DNA of 64,000 nt from Candidatus Poribacteria bacterium. Lineage in GTDB: Bacteria; Poribacteria; WGA-4E; WGA-3G. The notes under the pieces are model-generated. The model had not been told where the DNA came from. It saw nothing but the letters and a program-made list of their open reading frames with translations, and searched no databases. The stretch is taken from positions 31,904 to 95,903 of the forward strand of contig PYIY01000178.1 of assembly GCA_003635195.1 (NCBI GenBank), written 5' to 3'. Positions 31,859-39,099 of the stretch are shown here, piece after piece. Made by a program: the position numbers and the translations under genes. How positions within the stretch are numbered: the first letter of the stretch is position 1; each line of letters opens with the position of its first letter.

Positions 31859-31878
31859 TTATCCACAGGTTATCCACA
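31859..31878 (+). promoter_or_regulatory. Two perfect DnaA boxes
   Basis: TTATCCACA occurs at 31859-31867 and 31870-31878, 11 bases apart in the same direction, exactly the strong DnaA-box consensus. They directly follow the 21-bp repeats, so this gap (31577-31899) is a likely replication origin or part of one. Confidence 0.75.
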
Positions 31879-31899
31879 ATTAACTGAGGAGGATGCGCA

Positions 31900-32268
31900 G
31901 TGCACAAAAAGCAGCGGCGGAAACGGAAATGGACACAATCCAAGCATGTGGTTTCCGCTCGAAAAGTCTACTTGAAAAAACGCGTCCGGGAACGCCGGAA
32001 AGCGGGCGACTTGCTGGAAACGATCGCAGCTGAATTCGGTCTTTCGAAGAGCACGGTATGCAGGTGGTGTCAGGACATCAAGGTAACCCCTTCCACAGAA
32101 CTGGAAGTCATTGGATTACTGAAGGGTGAACAGATCTGGAGAACCTCCGAGATTGTGAAGCATTCCAAATTTACGAGACAAGCCGTAATGCTTGCACTAA
32201 ATAGTCTTCTGGAAAAAGGCGTTATTACGAAAATCAAAAGAGGACACTATCAAAAATCTGGGGTGTGA
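31900..32268 (+). CDS. HTH regulator with a second winged-helix domain, 122 residues
   Basis: GTG start at 31900 with SD GAGGAGGA. The N-terminus is very basic (KKQRRKRKWTQSKHVVSARK), then a recombinase-type HTH (LETIAAEFGLSKSTVCRWCQ), then a winged helix (EVIGLLKGEQIWRTSEIVKH ... ALNSLLEKGVITKIKRGHYQ). Such a protein probably binds the adjacent origin-like repeats or a promoter. It is the first of a tightly packed set of small genes leading to the helicase. Confidence 0.65.
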   Translation: MHKKQRRKRKWTQSKHVVSARKVYLKKRVRERRKAGDLLETIAAEFGLSKSTVCRWCQDIKVTPSTELEVIGLLKGEQIWRTSEIVKHSKFTRQAVMLALNSLLEKGVITKIKRGHYQKSGV

Positions 32269-32306
32269 TAACGTTAACACCCAGCACCGACTCTAAAAGG
32301 AGCCCC

Positions 32307-32732
32307 ATGATGAAGAAACTGACCGACCGACAACGTGAAACCCTTCAATTCATAACAGACTATATTCAAGCGCACGGATACCCACCGTCGTGTCGCGATG
32401 TCGGGGCCGGTACAGGCGTCTCTACGAAAGCCGCCTATGATAAAATTCACGTATTGGTCCGAAAAGGGTATCTCGTCTACTTCGAGAATAGACCCCGGAC
32501 GCTTAGGATTCCAAAATGTTTCATACTGCTTGTGACGGAGTGTGTGGAAATCCGCACGGAAACACCAGTGCTTCAAATCGGTGATTACCTCACGATCCGA
32601 GAGGCATCCTCCGCAGAAGTAGGCGATACGGTGATGGTCTCTCAGAATCCGATTATTGTGAAATCTTTTGAAAAGGGCGATGTTGCGTTCGGTAAAGTCG
32701 TCAGCTTCTCCAGACCTATAGAGAACCTATGA
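32307..32732 (+). CDS. LexA-like repressor lacking the autoprotease serine, 141 residues
   Basis: ATG 32307 has SD AAAGGAG; the earlier frame start has none. Residues 1-65 are a LexA DNA-binding domain (LTDRQRETLQFITDYIQAHG followed by YPPSCRDVGAGTGVST and AAYDKIHVLVRKGYL). The C-terminal part keeps the S24-like barrel (IGDYLTIREASSAEVGDTVM, NPIIVKSFEKGDVAFGKVVS). The cleavage-site loop and the Gly-Asp-Ser-Met segment with the catalytic serine are not seen, so self-cleavage after DNA damage is unlikely. It may be a permanent repressor or respond to another signal. Its stop overlaps the next ATG. Confidence 0.7.
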   Translation: MMKKLTDRQRETLQFITDYIQAHGYPPSCRDVGAGTGVSTKAAYDKIHVLVRKGYLVYFENRPRTLRIPKCFILLVTECVEIRTETPVLQIGDYLTIREASSAEVGDTVMVSQNPIIVKSFEKGDVAFGKVVSFSRPIENL

Positions 32733-32938
32733 AAAAAAAGGGAAACCCGCCACTGCCAACTGTTCTGGAATTGGCAACCCAGATAAAGGAGAACACTGAC
32801 CGAGAACCCCGCTATCTCTATTGTAAGTGTTGCGACAACGGTCAGCTCAAAATCCAAGTGTACCCCTACGAATTATCACCACTTGGTTATCACGGCACGG
32901 TTAGTGCCTATGTATGTTTGACATGCGGAGATTTCTAA
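32729..32938 (+). CDS. Zinc-ribbon protein, 69 residues
   Basis: ATG 32729 overlaps the LexA-like gene's stop by 4 bases. Two CxxC-type knuckles are present: YCKCCDNG near residues 31-38 and CLTCGDF at the C-terminus. Coupling to the LexA-like gene suggests a joint role. No family recognised. Confidence 0.6.
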   Translation: MKKKGNPPLPTVLELATQIKENTDREPRYLYCKCCDNGQLKIQVYPYELSPLGYHGTVSAYVCLTCGDF

Positions 32939-32948
32939 GGAGAAACCT

Positions 32949-33725
32949 ATGATTGACATTGACCGCCAGCAGATTGAACATCTCTATTATGTTGAGAAAA
33001 AGAGCGCACCTGAAATCGCAAAAATCTTCGGCTGTAACCCCTGGGTCATCTACGAGCACATGAAGAAAAACAGGATGCACCGCAGATCTTATTCAGAGGC
33101 GCATCGGACTCGGTATGGAAACCACAAAATTGATTTATCAGAAATTATCTACCTCTATTTTGAAAAGAAACTCACTCTGAAAGCGATAGGTATACGGTTT
33201 GATGTGTCCTCCGAGGCAATCCGTACACGTTTGATAGAAGCCGGATACACATGCAGGAAACGTAATAAAGGATCACGCCCAAAATTCACGGATGTTGAAG
33301 CCGCAGAAATGGCACGGCTTTATCATGAAGAAGAACGGTTTCCTGCTGAAATTGCCGATCACTATAATACTCATCTTTCGACGATTCTATCCACGCTCAG
33401 GCGGGTTCCCGGATTCCGATTTCGAACTCGTAAGGAAGTATGGATACTCCGCAGGAAAAAGGAAACCGCAAGCAAAGTGTCCGGAGCAACCTCCCACACG
33501 GAAACCAATGGAAAAACGGGGAAACCTACGCGCACCTATACGCCTCCAAAAAGATTGGGAAAGGTTTTCGATCCTATCCCCTTACTACCCCCAGAGCAGG
33601 TAACGCCTCAACGTATTCTGCAGTTGCGAAACGAGGACGAACTCACGCTTGACGACATCGCAGCCATCTGTTCGATGTCCAGGGTAGATATTTACAATAT
33701 CCTACAGGAAACAGGAGGTATCTGA
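32949..33725 (+). CDS. Multi-HTH DNA-binding protein, 258 residues
   Basis: Four helix-turn-helix-like repeats are visible: IEHLYYVEKKSAPEIAKIFG, IIYLYFEKKLTLKAIGIRFD, MARLYHEEERFPAEIADHYN and RNEDELTLDDIAAICSMSRV. Each has the form of an (E/K)-rich helix, a turn, and an AxI-type recognition helix. Repeated HTHs in one chain fit a protein that binds long or repeated DNA, such as direct repeats at an origin or centromere. It shares this style with the 749-residue protein at 47180. No single known family fits the whole chain. Confidence 0.65.
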   Translation: MIDIDRQQIEHLYYVEKKSAPEIAKIFGCNPWVIYEHMKKNRMHRRSYSEAHRTRYGNHKIDLSEIIYLYFEKKLTLKAIGIRFDVSSEAIRTRLIEAGYTCRKRNKGSRPKFTDVEAAEMARLYHEEERFPAEIADHYNTHLSTILSTLRRVPGFRFRTRKEVWILRRKKETASKVSGATSHTETNGKTGKPTRTYTPPKRLGKVFDPIPLLPPEQVTPQRILQLRNEDELTLDDIAAICSMSRVDIYNILQETGGI

Positions 33726-33988
33726 TGCACGCAGAGTATCATCACACCGAACAGAGGGACAGTTTTGACGTGAGCCCCAACACGGAACTTTTCTCTGATG
33801 CAGGCATTGGTCCGTCAGGTGAATGTTGGGTTGTGCCGACCGAGAATTTTCTGCGTATTTGGGAAAGTCCAGCTGGTGCTTACATAAAGGATCGAGGGTT
33901 CCGGATGCGGAACAATGGTAAGCAGTTGGGAGCATCACAGGACCGTGTTCTGATCGTCCTGTCTCACAGAAAGGGGGGAAACCCATGA
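33725..33988 (+). CDS. Hypothetical protein, 87 residues
   Basis: ATG 33725 shares one base with the preceding stop (TGATG) and follows a GGAGG SD. The sequence (EYHHTEQRDSFDVSPNTELF ... RTVLIVLSHRKGGNP-like end) gives no family. Its own stop overlaps ATG 33985. It is part of a four-gene translationally linked chain. Confidence 0.55.
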   Translation: MHAEYHHTEQRDSFDVSPNTELFSDAGIGPSGECWVVPTENFLRIWESPAGAYIKDRGFRMRNNGKQLGASQDRVLIVLSHRKGGNP

Positions 33989-34320
33989 ACATACTGGCAC
34001 ACCTCACATGCGAAATCTGCGGCGATACCTGGTTCCGTGATATGACTGAAAAGCAACTCGCCGACTATATGACGGAACATCCAGAAGCGAACTTCCGCAG
34101 GGTCACCGATCCTAACGATGGGACCTACGTCGATGTGGACGGCGTGATCTGTGACGGTTGTGAAGACTTCTATAACGATGAATATGCCCTTGAACTCGCT
34201 GAAGATGAAGAAGTCGAGGCACAATATCTCGACGAACTCAAAGAAGATGCCTGTGCCGCGGCAGGCACCGGTGACTTCTGGATTTGGCATTTCGACCCTG
34301 AACTTGGAGATAACGAATGA
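33985..34320 (+). CDS. Acidic zinc-ribbon protein, 111 residues
   Basis: Overlaps its upstream neighbour by ATGA. Zinc ligands are CEICGDTW near residue 9 and CDGCEDF near residue 53. The C-terminal half is very acidic (YALELAEDEEVEAQYLDELK). Negative proteins of this kind can mimic DNA or bind basic partners, but no function can be claimed. Confidence 0.6.
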   Translation: MNILAHLTCEICGDTWFRDMTEKQLADYMTEHPEANFRRVTDPNDGTYVDVDGVICDGCEDFYNDEYALELAEDEEVEAQYLDELKEDACAAAGTGDFWIWHFDPELGDNE

Positions 34321-34550
34321 CGACTTGGCTTGAATGTTCCGAATGCAACGAGAGGTTTGAAGTCTCCAACGCCATCGCCGAGGCGATGCACCGCTGGCGC
34401 GAAGAATCCGGTGATCCTTTTCTCTGCGTCGATTGCGCAACCCATATCGCCTGGGGAGCCGCAATCGTAGCGATGGACGGAGAACACGCTGGAAACCCTC
34501 TTGAAGAAAACCCTCTCCCTGTAGGAGCGAGTTCTGCTCGCGACTCTTAA
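34317..34550 (+). CDS. Zinc-ribbon protein, 77 residues
   Basis: ATGA overlap with the gene before. Ligands are CSECNERF (residues 7-14) and CVDCATH (residues 37-43). The last dozen codons (PVGASSARDS) run through a GTAGGAGCGAG REP-like palindrome (about 34521-34543), so the original C-terminus has probably been extended by repeat insertion. Confidence 0.6.
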   Translation: MTTWLECSECNERFEVSNAIAEAMHRWREESGDPFLCVDCATHIAWGAAIVAMDGEHAGNPLEENPLPVGASSARDS

Positions 34551-34567
34551 CTAAGGAACAGCAACAG

Positions 34568-36610
34568 ATGCTTGATATGAAGACCTTAAACCCATCCCAA
34601 GCGCGTGTTATCTCATCACCGGCGCATGCTCACATTCTTTCCGTAGCAGGACCTGGCTCAGGTAAAACGCGCACTATCACATACCGTTTAGGACATTTGG
34701 TTACAAATTGCGATATTCTGCCATCACGTTTGCGAGCCGTCACATTTACCAAGGCAGCGACTCAGGAGATGAAGGAACGTTTACGCGCAATAGATACTTC
34801 ACTTAACGCGGTGCAGATAACCACGATCCATAATCTCTGTCGCGATATTATTAAAGAGACACAAGGCGCGACGATTGAAAGCGGCGATTTTACGTCTTAT
34901 GTTGAAGGCGAAACCGCGTTCAAGGAAATGACCCCCGAGAAAGCGATTCTTGATGCACTTGTCAAGTTCCTTGAAAGCGATTCAGACTCAGAGCGCACAA
35001 AACGGATGTACTACCAAATTGCTGAAAAATTGCAATTGGCGTTACCTTCGTCTCCTCGTGAGGCAGCAGAAGCGTTCTTAGCACCTAACCCTGCAGGCAA
35101 CCCAGCGGAAATTTTAGGACAATACATCACTTACCAAAAAACAGCACGCCATTGTGAAAAATATATCCCTGATGCGAAACGTCCGGCTTTCTCCTTTGAA
35201 TATGCCCGTTATGTTCTGCCTGCTTTGCCAAAATATGTTGATCTGATGGCGTTATGTGATCGTGTTTATGAACACTACTGCGAGATTCTCACAGAATGGA
35301 AGCTTTTAGACTTTACGGATCAGATTATTTTCGCGCACCTCGGCTTGCTACTCTGTTCCCAACGCACACGACTCGCATTTGAATCCAAATGGGACGTTAT
35401 CGCAGTTGATGAATTTCAAGATGTAGATGCTGTCCAATTTGAGGTTTTTCGTTTGTTGTGTGCTGGTGATGCCAAACTCAACGCCGTCGGTGATCCCGAT
35501 CAGGCAATTTATGGGTTTCGGGGCGGTGATGCGCGTTTTATCTCTGAATTCAAGAAATGGTTCCCGGATGCTGAGATCGTCAAACTCGATACAAATTACC
35601 GTTCACATACTGAGATCATTGATGTTGCCTATAGTGCTGTGGAGGATATAGCACAGCCATATCGAGCAAAAGGCGAATCAGCAAAGGGGAATGGCGGTCT
35701 TGTTAAATTTGCTTATGAAAAGGAGGCTCGTGATTTTTCGACTTCCGACGGAACTGTCGGTATGTTGGCTTGGACAAACAAAACGCTGAATCAAATATCG
35801 GGACTTTTATTACAGAACGGAATTATCTGTTCTGTCAACACGCGATGGAATAACCGCCTGAATGTGTCAAAACCCGTGTATCGCGCGGTTTATCAGACAC
35901 TTCAGGCTTTGGACATGATGACAGGCGCAAGTGCTTTTAATCGTGATATGTTTCTCAAATATGCGCAGGATATGAAAGGTGTAGGACCTGCTGTGATGAA
36001 AGTCAAGGGATCAACGTTAGCAGAACTACAGAAGTCTCCAAAGATAGCAGGATATGTGAGATTCCTCCGTATGATAAAGGCGTTAGATACACCCTATAAG
36101 GTGACTACCATCCTGAATACAGGTGCCCTCTCCATAGACAGCAACGTAGCACGCAGAAACGTAGCGGCGTTGGCAACGCTTGATTTCTCAGAAACTTACC
36201 AAGAAGTTCTTGACAGTACCAAAATCAAACTTTACACAATACACCGCGCGAAAGGTTTAGAGTTTGACACTGTTTTTGTGGATACAACAGATTTCGCGAA
36301 ACGTTTTGCCTCCGAAAATCCAGATGAATCAAAACGGTTGTTATTTGTAGCACTTTCTCGAGCAAAGCAAAATCTGTTGCTGTTAGGCAGCGAGGACCAG
36401 GGTAACACTATCACCGCACCTGTCATCCGAAAAGTATGTGAAATCCAAAATCAGGTTGAAGACAGTCCTTTTTTGGAAATCCCTGAAGGAATGCCACTGA
36501 CGAACCGTCTTGACAAGATGACCCGCCCTCAGGCACTCTGGGCACTTGAGAATGGCGATGCTTGGGTCCAATACTTAAGGTCAAATAGACACATACAGGG
36601 CAGACCATAG
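34568..36610 (+). CDS. UvrD/Rep-type superfamily 1 helicase, 680 residues
   Basis: All helicase motifs are readable: Walker A AGPGSGKT (residues 27-34), FTKAATQEMKERLR (motif Ia), AVDEFQDVDAVQFEVF (motif II), GDPDQAIYGFRGGD (motif III), TNYRS (IV), YTIHRAKGLEFDTVFVDTTD (V) and LLFVALSRAKQNLLL (VI). It unwinds DNA 3' to 5' and could serve replication or repair of the element. Plasmid and phage UvrD paralogues are also found in defence systems, but no nuclease partner is fused or adjacent. The SD is weak (AAGGA, 34554-34558); an alternative start is ATG 34577. Confidence 0.92.
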   Translation: MLDMKTLNPSQARVISSPAHAHILSVAGPGSGKTRTITYRLGHLVTNCDILPSRLRAVTFTKAATQEMKERLRAIDTSLNAVQITTIHNLCRDIIKETQGATIESGDFTSYVEGETAFKEMTPEKAILDALVKFLESDSDSERTKRMYYQIAEKLQLALPSSPREAAEAFLAPNPAGNPAEILGQYITYQKTARHCEKYIPDAKRPAFSFEYARYVLPALPKYVDLMALCDRVYEHYCEILTEWKLLDFTDQIIFAHLGLLLCSQRTRLAFESKWDVIAVDEFQDVDAVQFEVFRLLCAGDAKLNAVGDPDQAIYGFRGGDARFISEFKKWFPDAEIVKLDTNYRSHTEIIDVAYSAVEDIAQPYRAKGESAKGNGGLVKFAYEKEARDFSTSDGTVGMLAWTNKTLNQISGLLLQNGIICSVNTRWNNRLNVSKPVYRAVYQTLQALDMMTGASAFNRDMFLKYAQDMKGVGPAVMKVKGSTLAELQKSPKIAGYVRFLRMIKALDTPYKVTTILNTGALSIDSNVARRNVAALATLDFSETYQEVLDSTKIKLYTIHRAKGLEFDTVFVDTTDFAKRFASENPDESKRLLFVALSRAKQNLLLLGSEDQGNTITAPVIRKVCEIQNQVEDSPFLEIPEGMPLTNRLDKMTRPQALWALENGDAWVQYLRSNRHIQGRP

Positions 36611-37050
36611 AAATGCGCTTGTAGGGGCACTCCTTGTGGGTGCCCACTCTAAAATGTTGGGAGACCTGGGCTCCGTGCCGGGTCGCCTACCAACGGAAAC
36701 CGTCAATTGTCGGTTTCCACAAAAATGGATAACGGGAGAGTTCCCTAATTCCCTAATTCTTTCCCGCTACCCGTTTCGTTTGATTAAATGGAGGTGTCCT
36801 CAGGACGGGGTAGGTTTCATCTCTGTCCAGACTGACACAAAAAAATGGATAACGGGAGAGGTCCCTAATTCCCTCCCGTTACCCCATTTTAGTTTGAATT
36901 AAATGAAGGAGATTAGCGTCGTCCTCAGGACGGGGTAGGTTTAACCTCTATCCAAGAGGTTAACTTAATCTACGCAAAAGATCCTGAACGGTTGCAAAAT
37001 GGACGCGAAGATTAAAAGGGTCCAGCACAATCCCGCAAAATTTGATGATG
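36611..37050. repeat. 120-bp tandem duplication and hairpins
   Basis: AAAAATGGATAACGGGAGAG occurs at 36721 and again at 36841, exactly 120 bases later, and the following sequence is similar (TCCCTAATTCCCT, then CCTCAGGACGGGGTAGGTTT). In the second copy TAACGGGAG pairs with CTCCCGTTA. Upstream, GTAGGGGCACTCC is inverted by GGGTGCCC near 36621-36643. No gene is supported in the gap. It lies between the helicase and the second IscB element. Confidence 0.75.
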
Positions 37051-37052
37051 AG

Positions 37053-37365
37053 TCATCGCTTAAGCGTGCTTGCGTTGAAACGCTATGTGTAAAGTCAAGC
37101 GTCATCAAGCGTGAGACTTGAAACTGCAGTCGATGTGCGTCATTGCTTGAGTGATGTCAAGACAAGCCTCAATTTTTTGAGGTTGTGAAATTAAGCATTA
37201 AATCCGTTAGATAGGTGAAATACATACATACGTTTTGGATGCATAAGCCAGTCTAAACCGCTGTGACTGGGAAGCAGATCGCTTTACAAAACGCGTGACG
37301 ACCCAGTTTAAAAACCCTTTCTAACACTGTCGAGGCTTACATTACCACCATTTGGTGAGGACATT
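37053..37365 (+). ncRNA. Omega-RNA region of IscB copy 2
   Basis: It matches the region before IscB copy 1 from TCATCGCTTAAGCGTGCTTG to the ATG, including AAGTCAAGCGTCATCAAGCG, the CCTCA/TGAGG hairpin near 37167-37183, GGAAGCAGATCGCTTTACAA and the CACC/GGTG hairpin before the start. The hairpin at 9425-9471 of copy 1 is cut down here, so that part is optional for the RNA. The guide would come from DNA left of about 37053 (TTTGATGATGAG). Confidence 0.75.
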
Positions 37366-39099
37366 ATGTCAAAAGTATCAGTATTAGACACCCACAAAAA
37401 CGTATTAGAACCGTGCCACCCTGCTGTTGCGAGGTGCTTGCTTCGCAAGGGTGAGGCGGCGGTATTCAAACGTTATCCATTCACGATTATCTTGAAGCGT
37501 GAAGTTCCTAGTCCAAAGACTACAGACCACACGCTTTCCATTGACCCTGGTTCAAAATGTACAGGTATGGCGATCACGGATTCAGAGAACAACATTATTG
37601 TGTGTTTTGAGTTGCACCATCGCGGCGCGGCAATCAAGAAAGGGTTATCCAATCGGGCGGGCTACAGACGGAGTAGACGCACTCGCAAACTCCGTCACCG
37701 CCCGGCGCGTTGGCAGAACCGATCGCGCAAAGCCCCAATCTTGACAGCAAACGGCTGGCAATACCAATCCTTTGGACAAAGTTCTGAAGGTTGGATAGCA
37801 CCGAGTCTGATGTCAAGGGTATTCAACATCTATACATGGGTTAGCAGACTCTCAAAAATCTATCCAATCACACAGTTGGCAGTGGAGCATGTCAAGTTCG
37901 ACACACAACTCATGGAGAACCCCGAAATAAGCGGTGTAGAGTACCAACGCGGTACGCTTTTCGAGACAGAGGTTTGGGAATATCTGTTAGAGAAGTTTAA
38001 GCGAAAATGCTACTACTGCGGAGCGAAGAACGTGCCTTTGGAAAAAGAGCATATCCTTCCGAAAGCGAAAGGTGGAACAAACCGAGTGAGCAACCTGACA
38101 ACATCTTGCCGTGAATGCAACATTAAGAAAGGCAACCGCCACCCTGACGAGATTCAAGGCGATTTCGGTAAACGTGTTCAGTCCGCACTTCGTGCCGCGA
38201 AAAAGCCTCTCAAAGATGCCCAAGCCGTCAATACGATCCGTTGGAAGATTGTTGAAACACTGAAAGCAACAGGCTTACCAGTAACCTATGGCACAGGCGG
38301 AAAGACGAAATACAATCAGACGAAAGCGGGGCTACCGAAAACGCATTACTATGATGCAGCCTGTATTGTAGGGGTTCCTAACGCCATTGAGTGTGATTCT
38401 GTTCTCGCTATCCACGCCGTCGGTTATGGGCATCGACAGGACTTGGGTGATTTCCAAACCAAAGCAGGACTCAAAGACCCTTACCCGAAGTTTAAGAAAC
38501 CTTACAAACGCATAGGACACTGTGAAGGTATACAGAGGCTTGACATCTTAGAGATGAAGGGCAAAATAGGGTATCTCAGCGACTTTAGGAAGACGGATGA
38601 GGGCAAACCGCAAAAACTGCGTATCAAACATACATGGGATGGCGATGGGCGTATAGGGGGGAATATCACCGAAGTCAAACGCATCCAAAAACGCGATGGG
38701 TACGCCTACCAAATAATACCCATCCAAAAAACCAAACCTAAAAAAGATCGTGTGGCACCCGTTATCACTGGAAGACAACTGACGATGTCTTGGGGCGACG
38801 AAGCCCCCGATAAAGGAAAACAACCGTTTAATACTGCGAGTATTGCGGAAAAGAATACGAAAACGGGTACCCTGCGAGTTATGAATGGCACGAAAGGGAG
38901 CGGACGGACCGCTCCCTTTACAAAACCGGAGAAACCATGTTCGGCTTTGCGGTTTCTATTCTACCACAACGCCGAGCCGAGAATCAAGAGGAGATTTGCA
39001 AATGGCAGTCAACCGATACGGCCAAATTTGGCACGGCGACCATCATCACATCAACATCAAGTTTTCCTCAAACGAGGCGAGACTGAAATTCCAAAATGA
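37366..39099 (+). CDS. iscB: IscB RNA-guided nuclease, copy 2, 577 residues
   Basis: The first 330 residues align without gaps with copy 1. RuvC-I is LSIDPGSKCTG (Asp60), followed by the arginine-rich bridge helix and RuvC-II LAVEHVKFD (Glu174). The HNH is CYYCG ... EKEHILPKAKGGTNRVSN ... CREC, and RuvC-III is HYYDAA. It is longer than copy 1 because the normal stop region is lost. After about residue 460 the frame reads unrelated sequence (GKQPFNTASIAEKNTKTGTL ...) and continues 98 bases into the next gene. Catalytic residues are intact. The C-terminal extension is probably an insertion-site accident. Confidence 0.88.
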   Translation: MSKVSVLDTHKNVLEPCHPAVARCLLRKGEAAVFKRYPFTIILKREVPSPKTTDHTLSIDPGSKCTGMAITDSENNIIVCFELHHRGAAIKKGLSNRAGYRRSRRTRKLRHRPARWQNRSRKAPILTANGWQYQSFGQSSEGWIAPSLMSRVFNIYTWVSRLSKIYPITQLAVEHVKFDTQLMENPEISGVEYQRGTLFETEVWEYLLEKFKRKCYYCGAKNVPLEKEHILPKAKGGTNRVSNLTTSCRECNIKKGNRHPDEIQGDFGKRVQSALRAAKKPLKDAQAVNTIRWKIVETLKATGLPVTYGTGGKTKYNQTKAGLPKTHYYDAACIVGVPNAIECDSVLAIHAVGYGHRQDLGDFQTKAGLKDPYPKFKKPYKRIGHCEGIQRLDILEMKGKIGYLSDFRKTDEGKPQKLRIKHTWDGDGRIGGNITEVKRIQKRDGYAYQIIPIQKTKPKKDRVAPVITGRQLTMSWGDEAPDKGKQPFNTASIAEKNTKTGTLRVMNGTKGSGRTAPFTKPEKPCSALRFLFYHNAEPRIKRRFANGSQPIRPNLARRPSSHQHQVFLKRGETEIPK

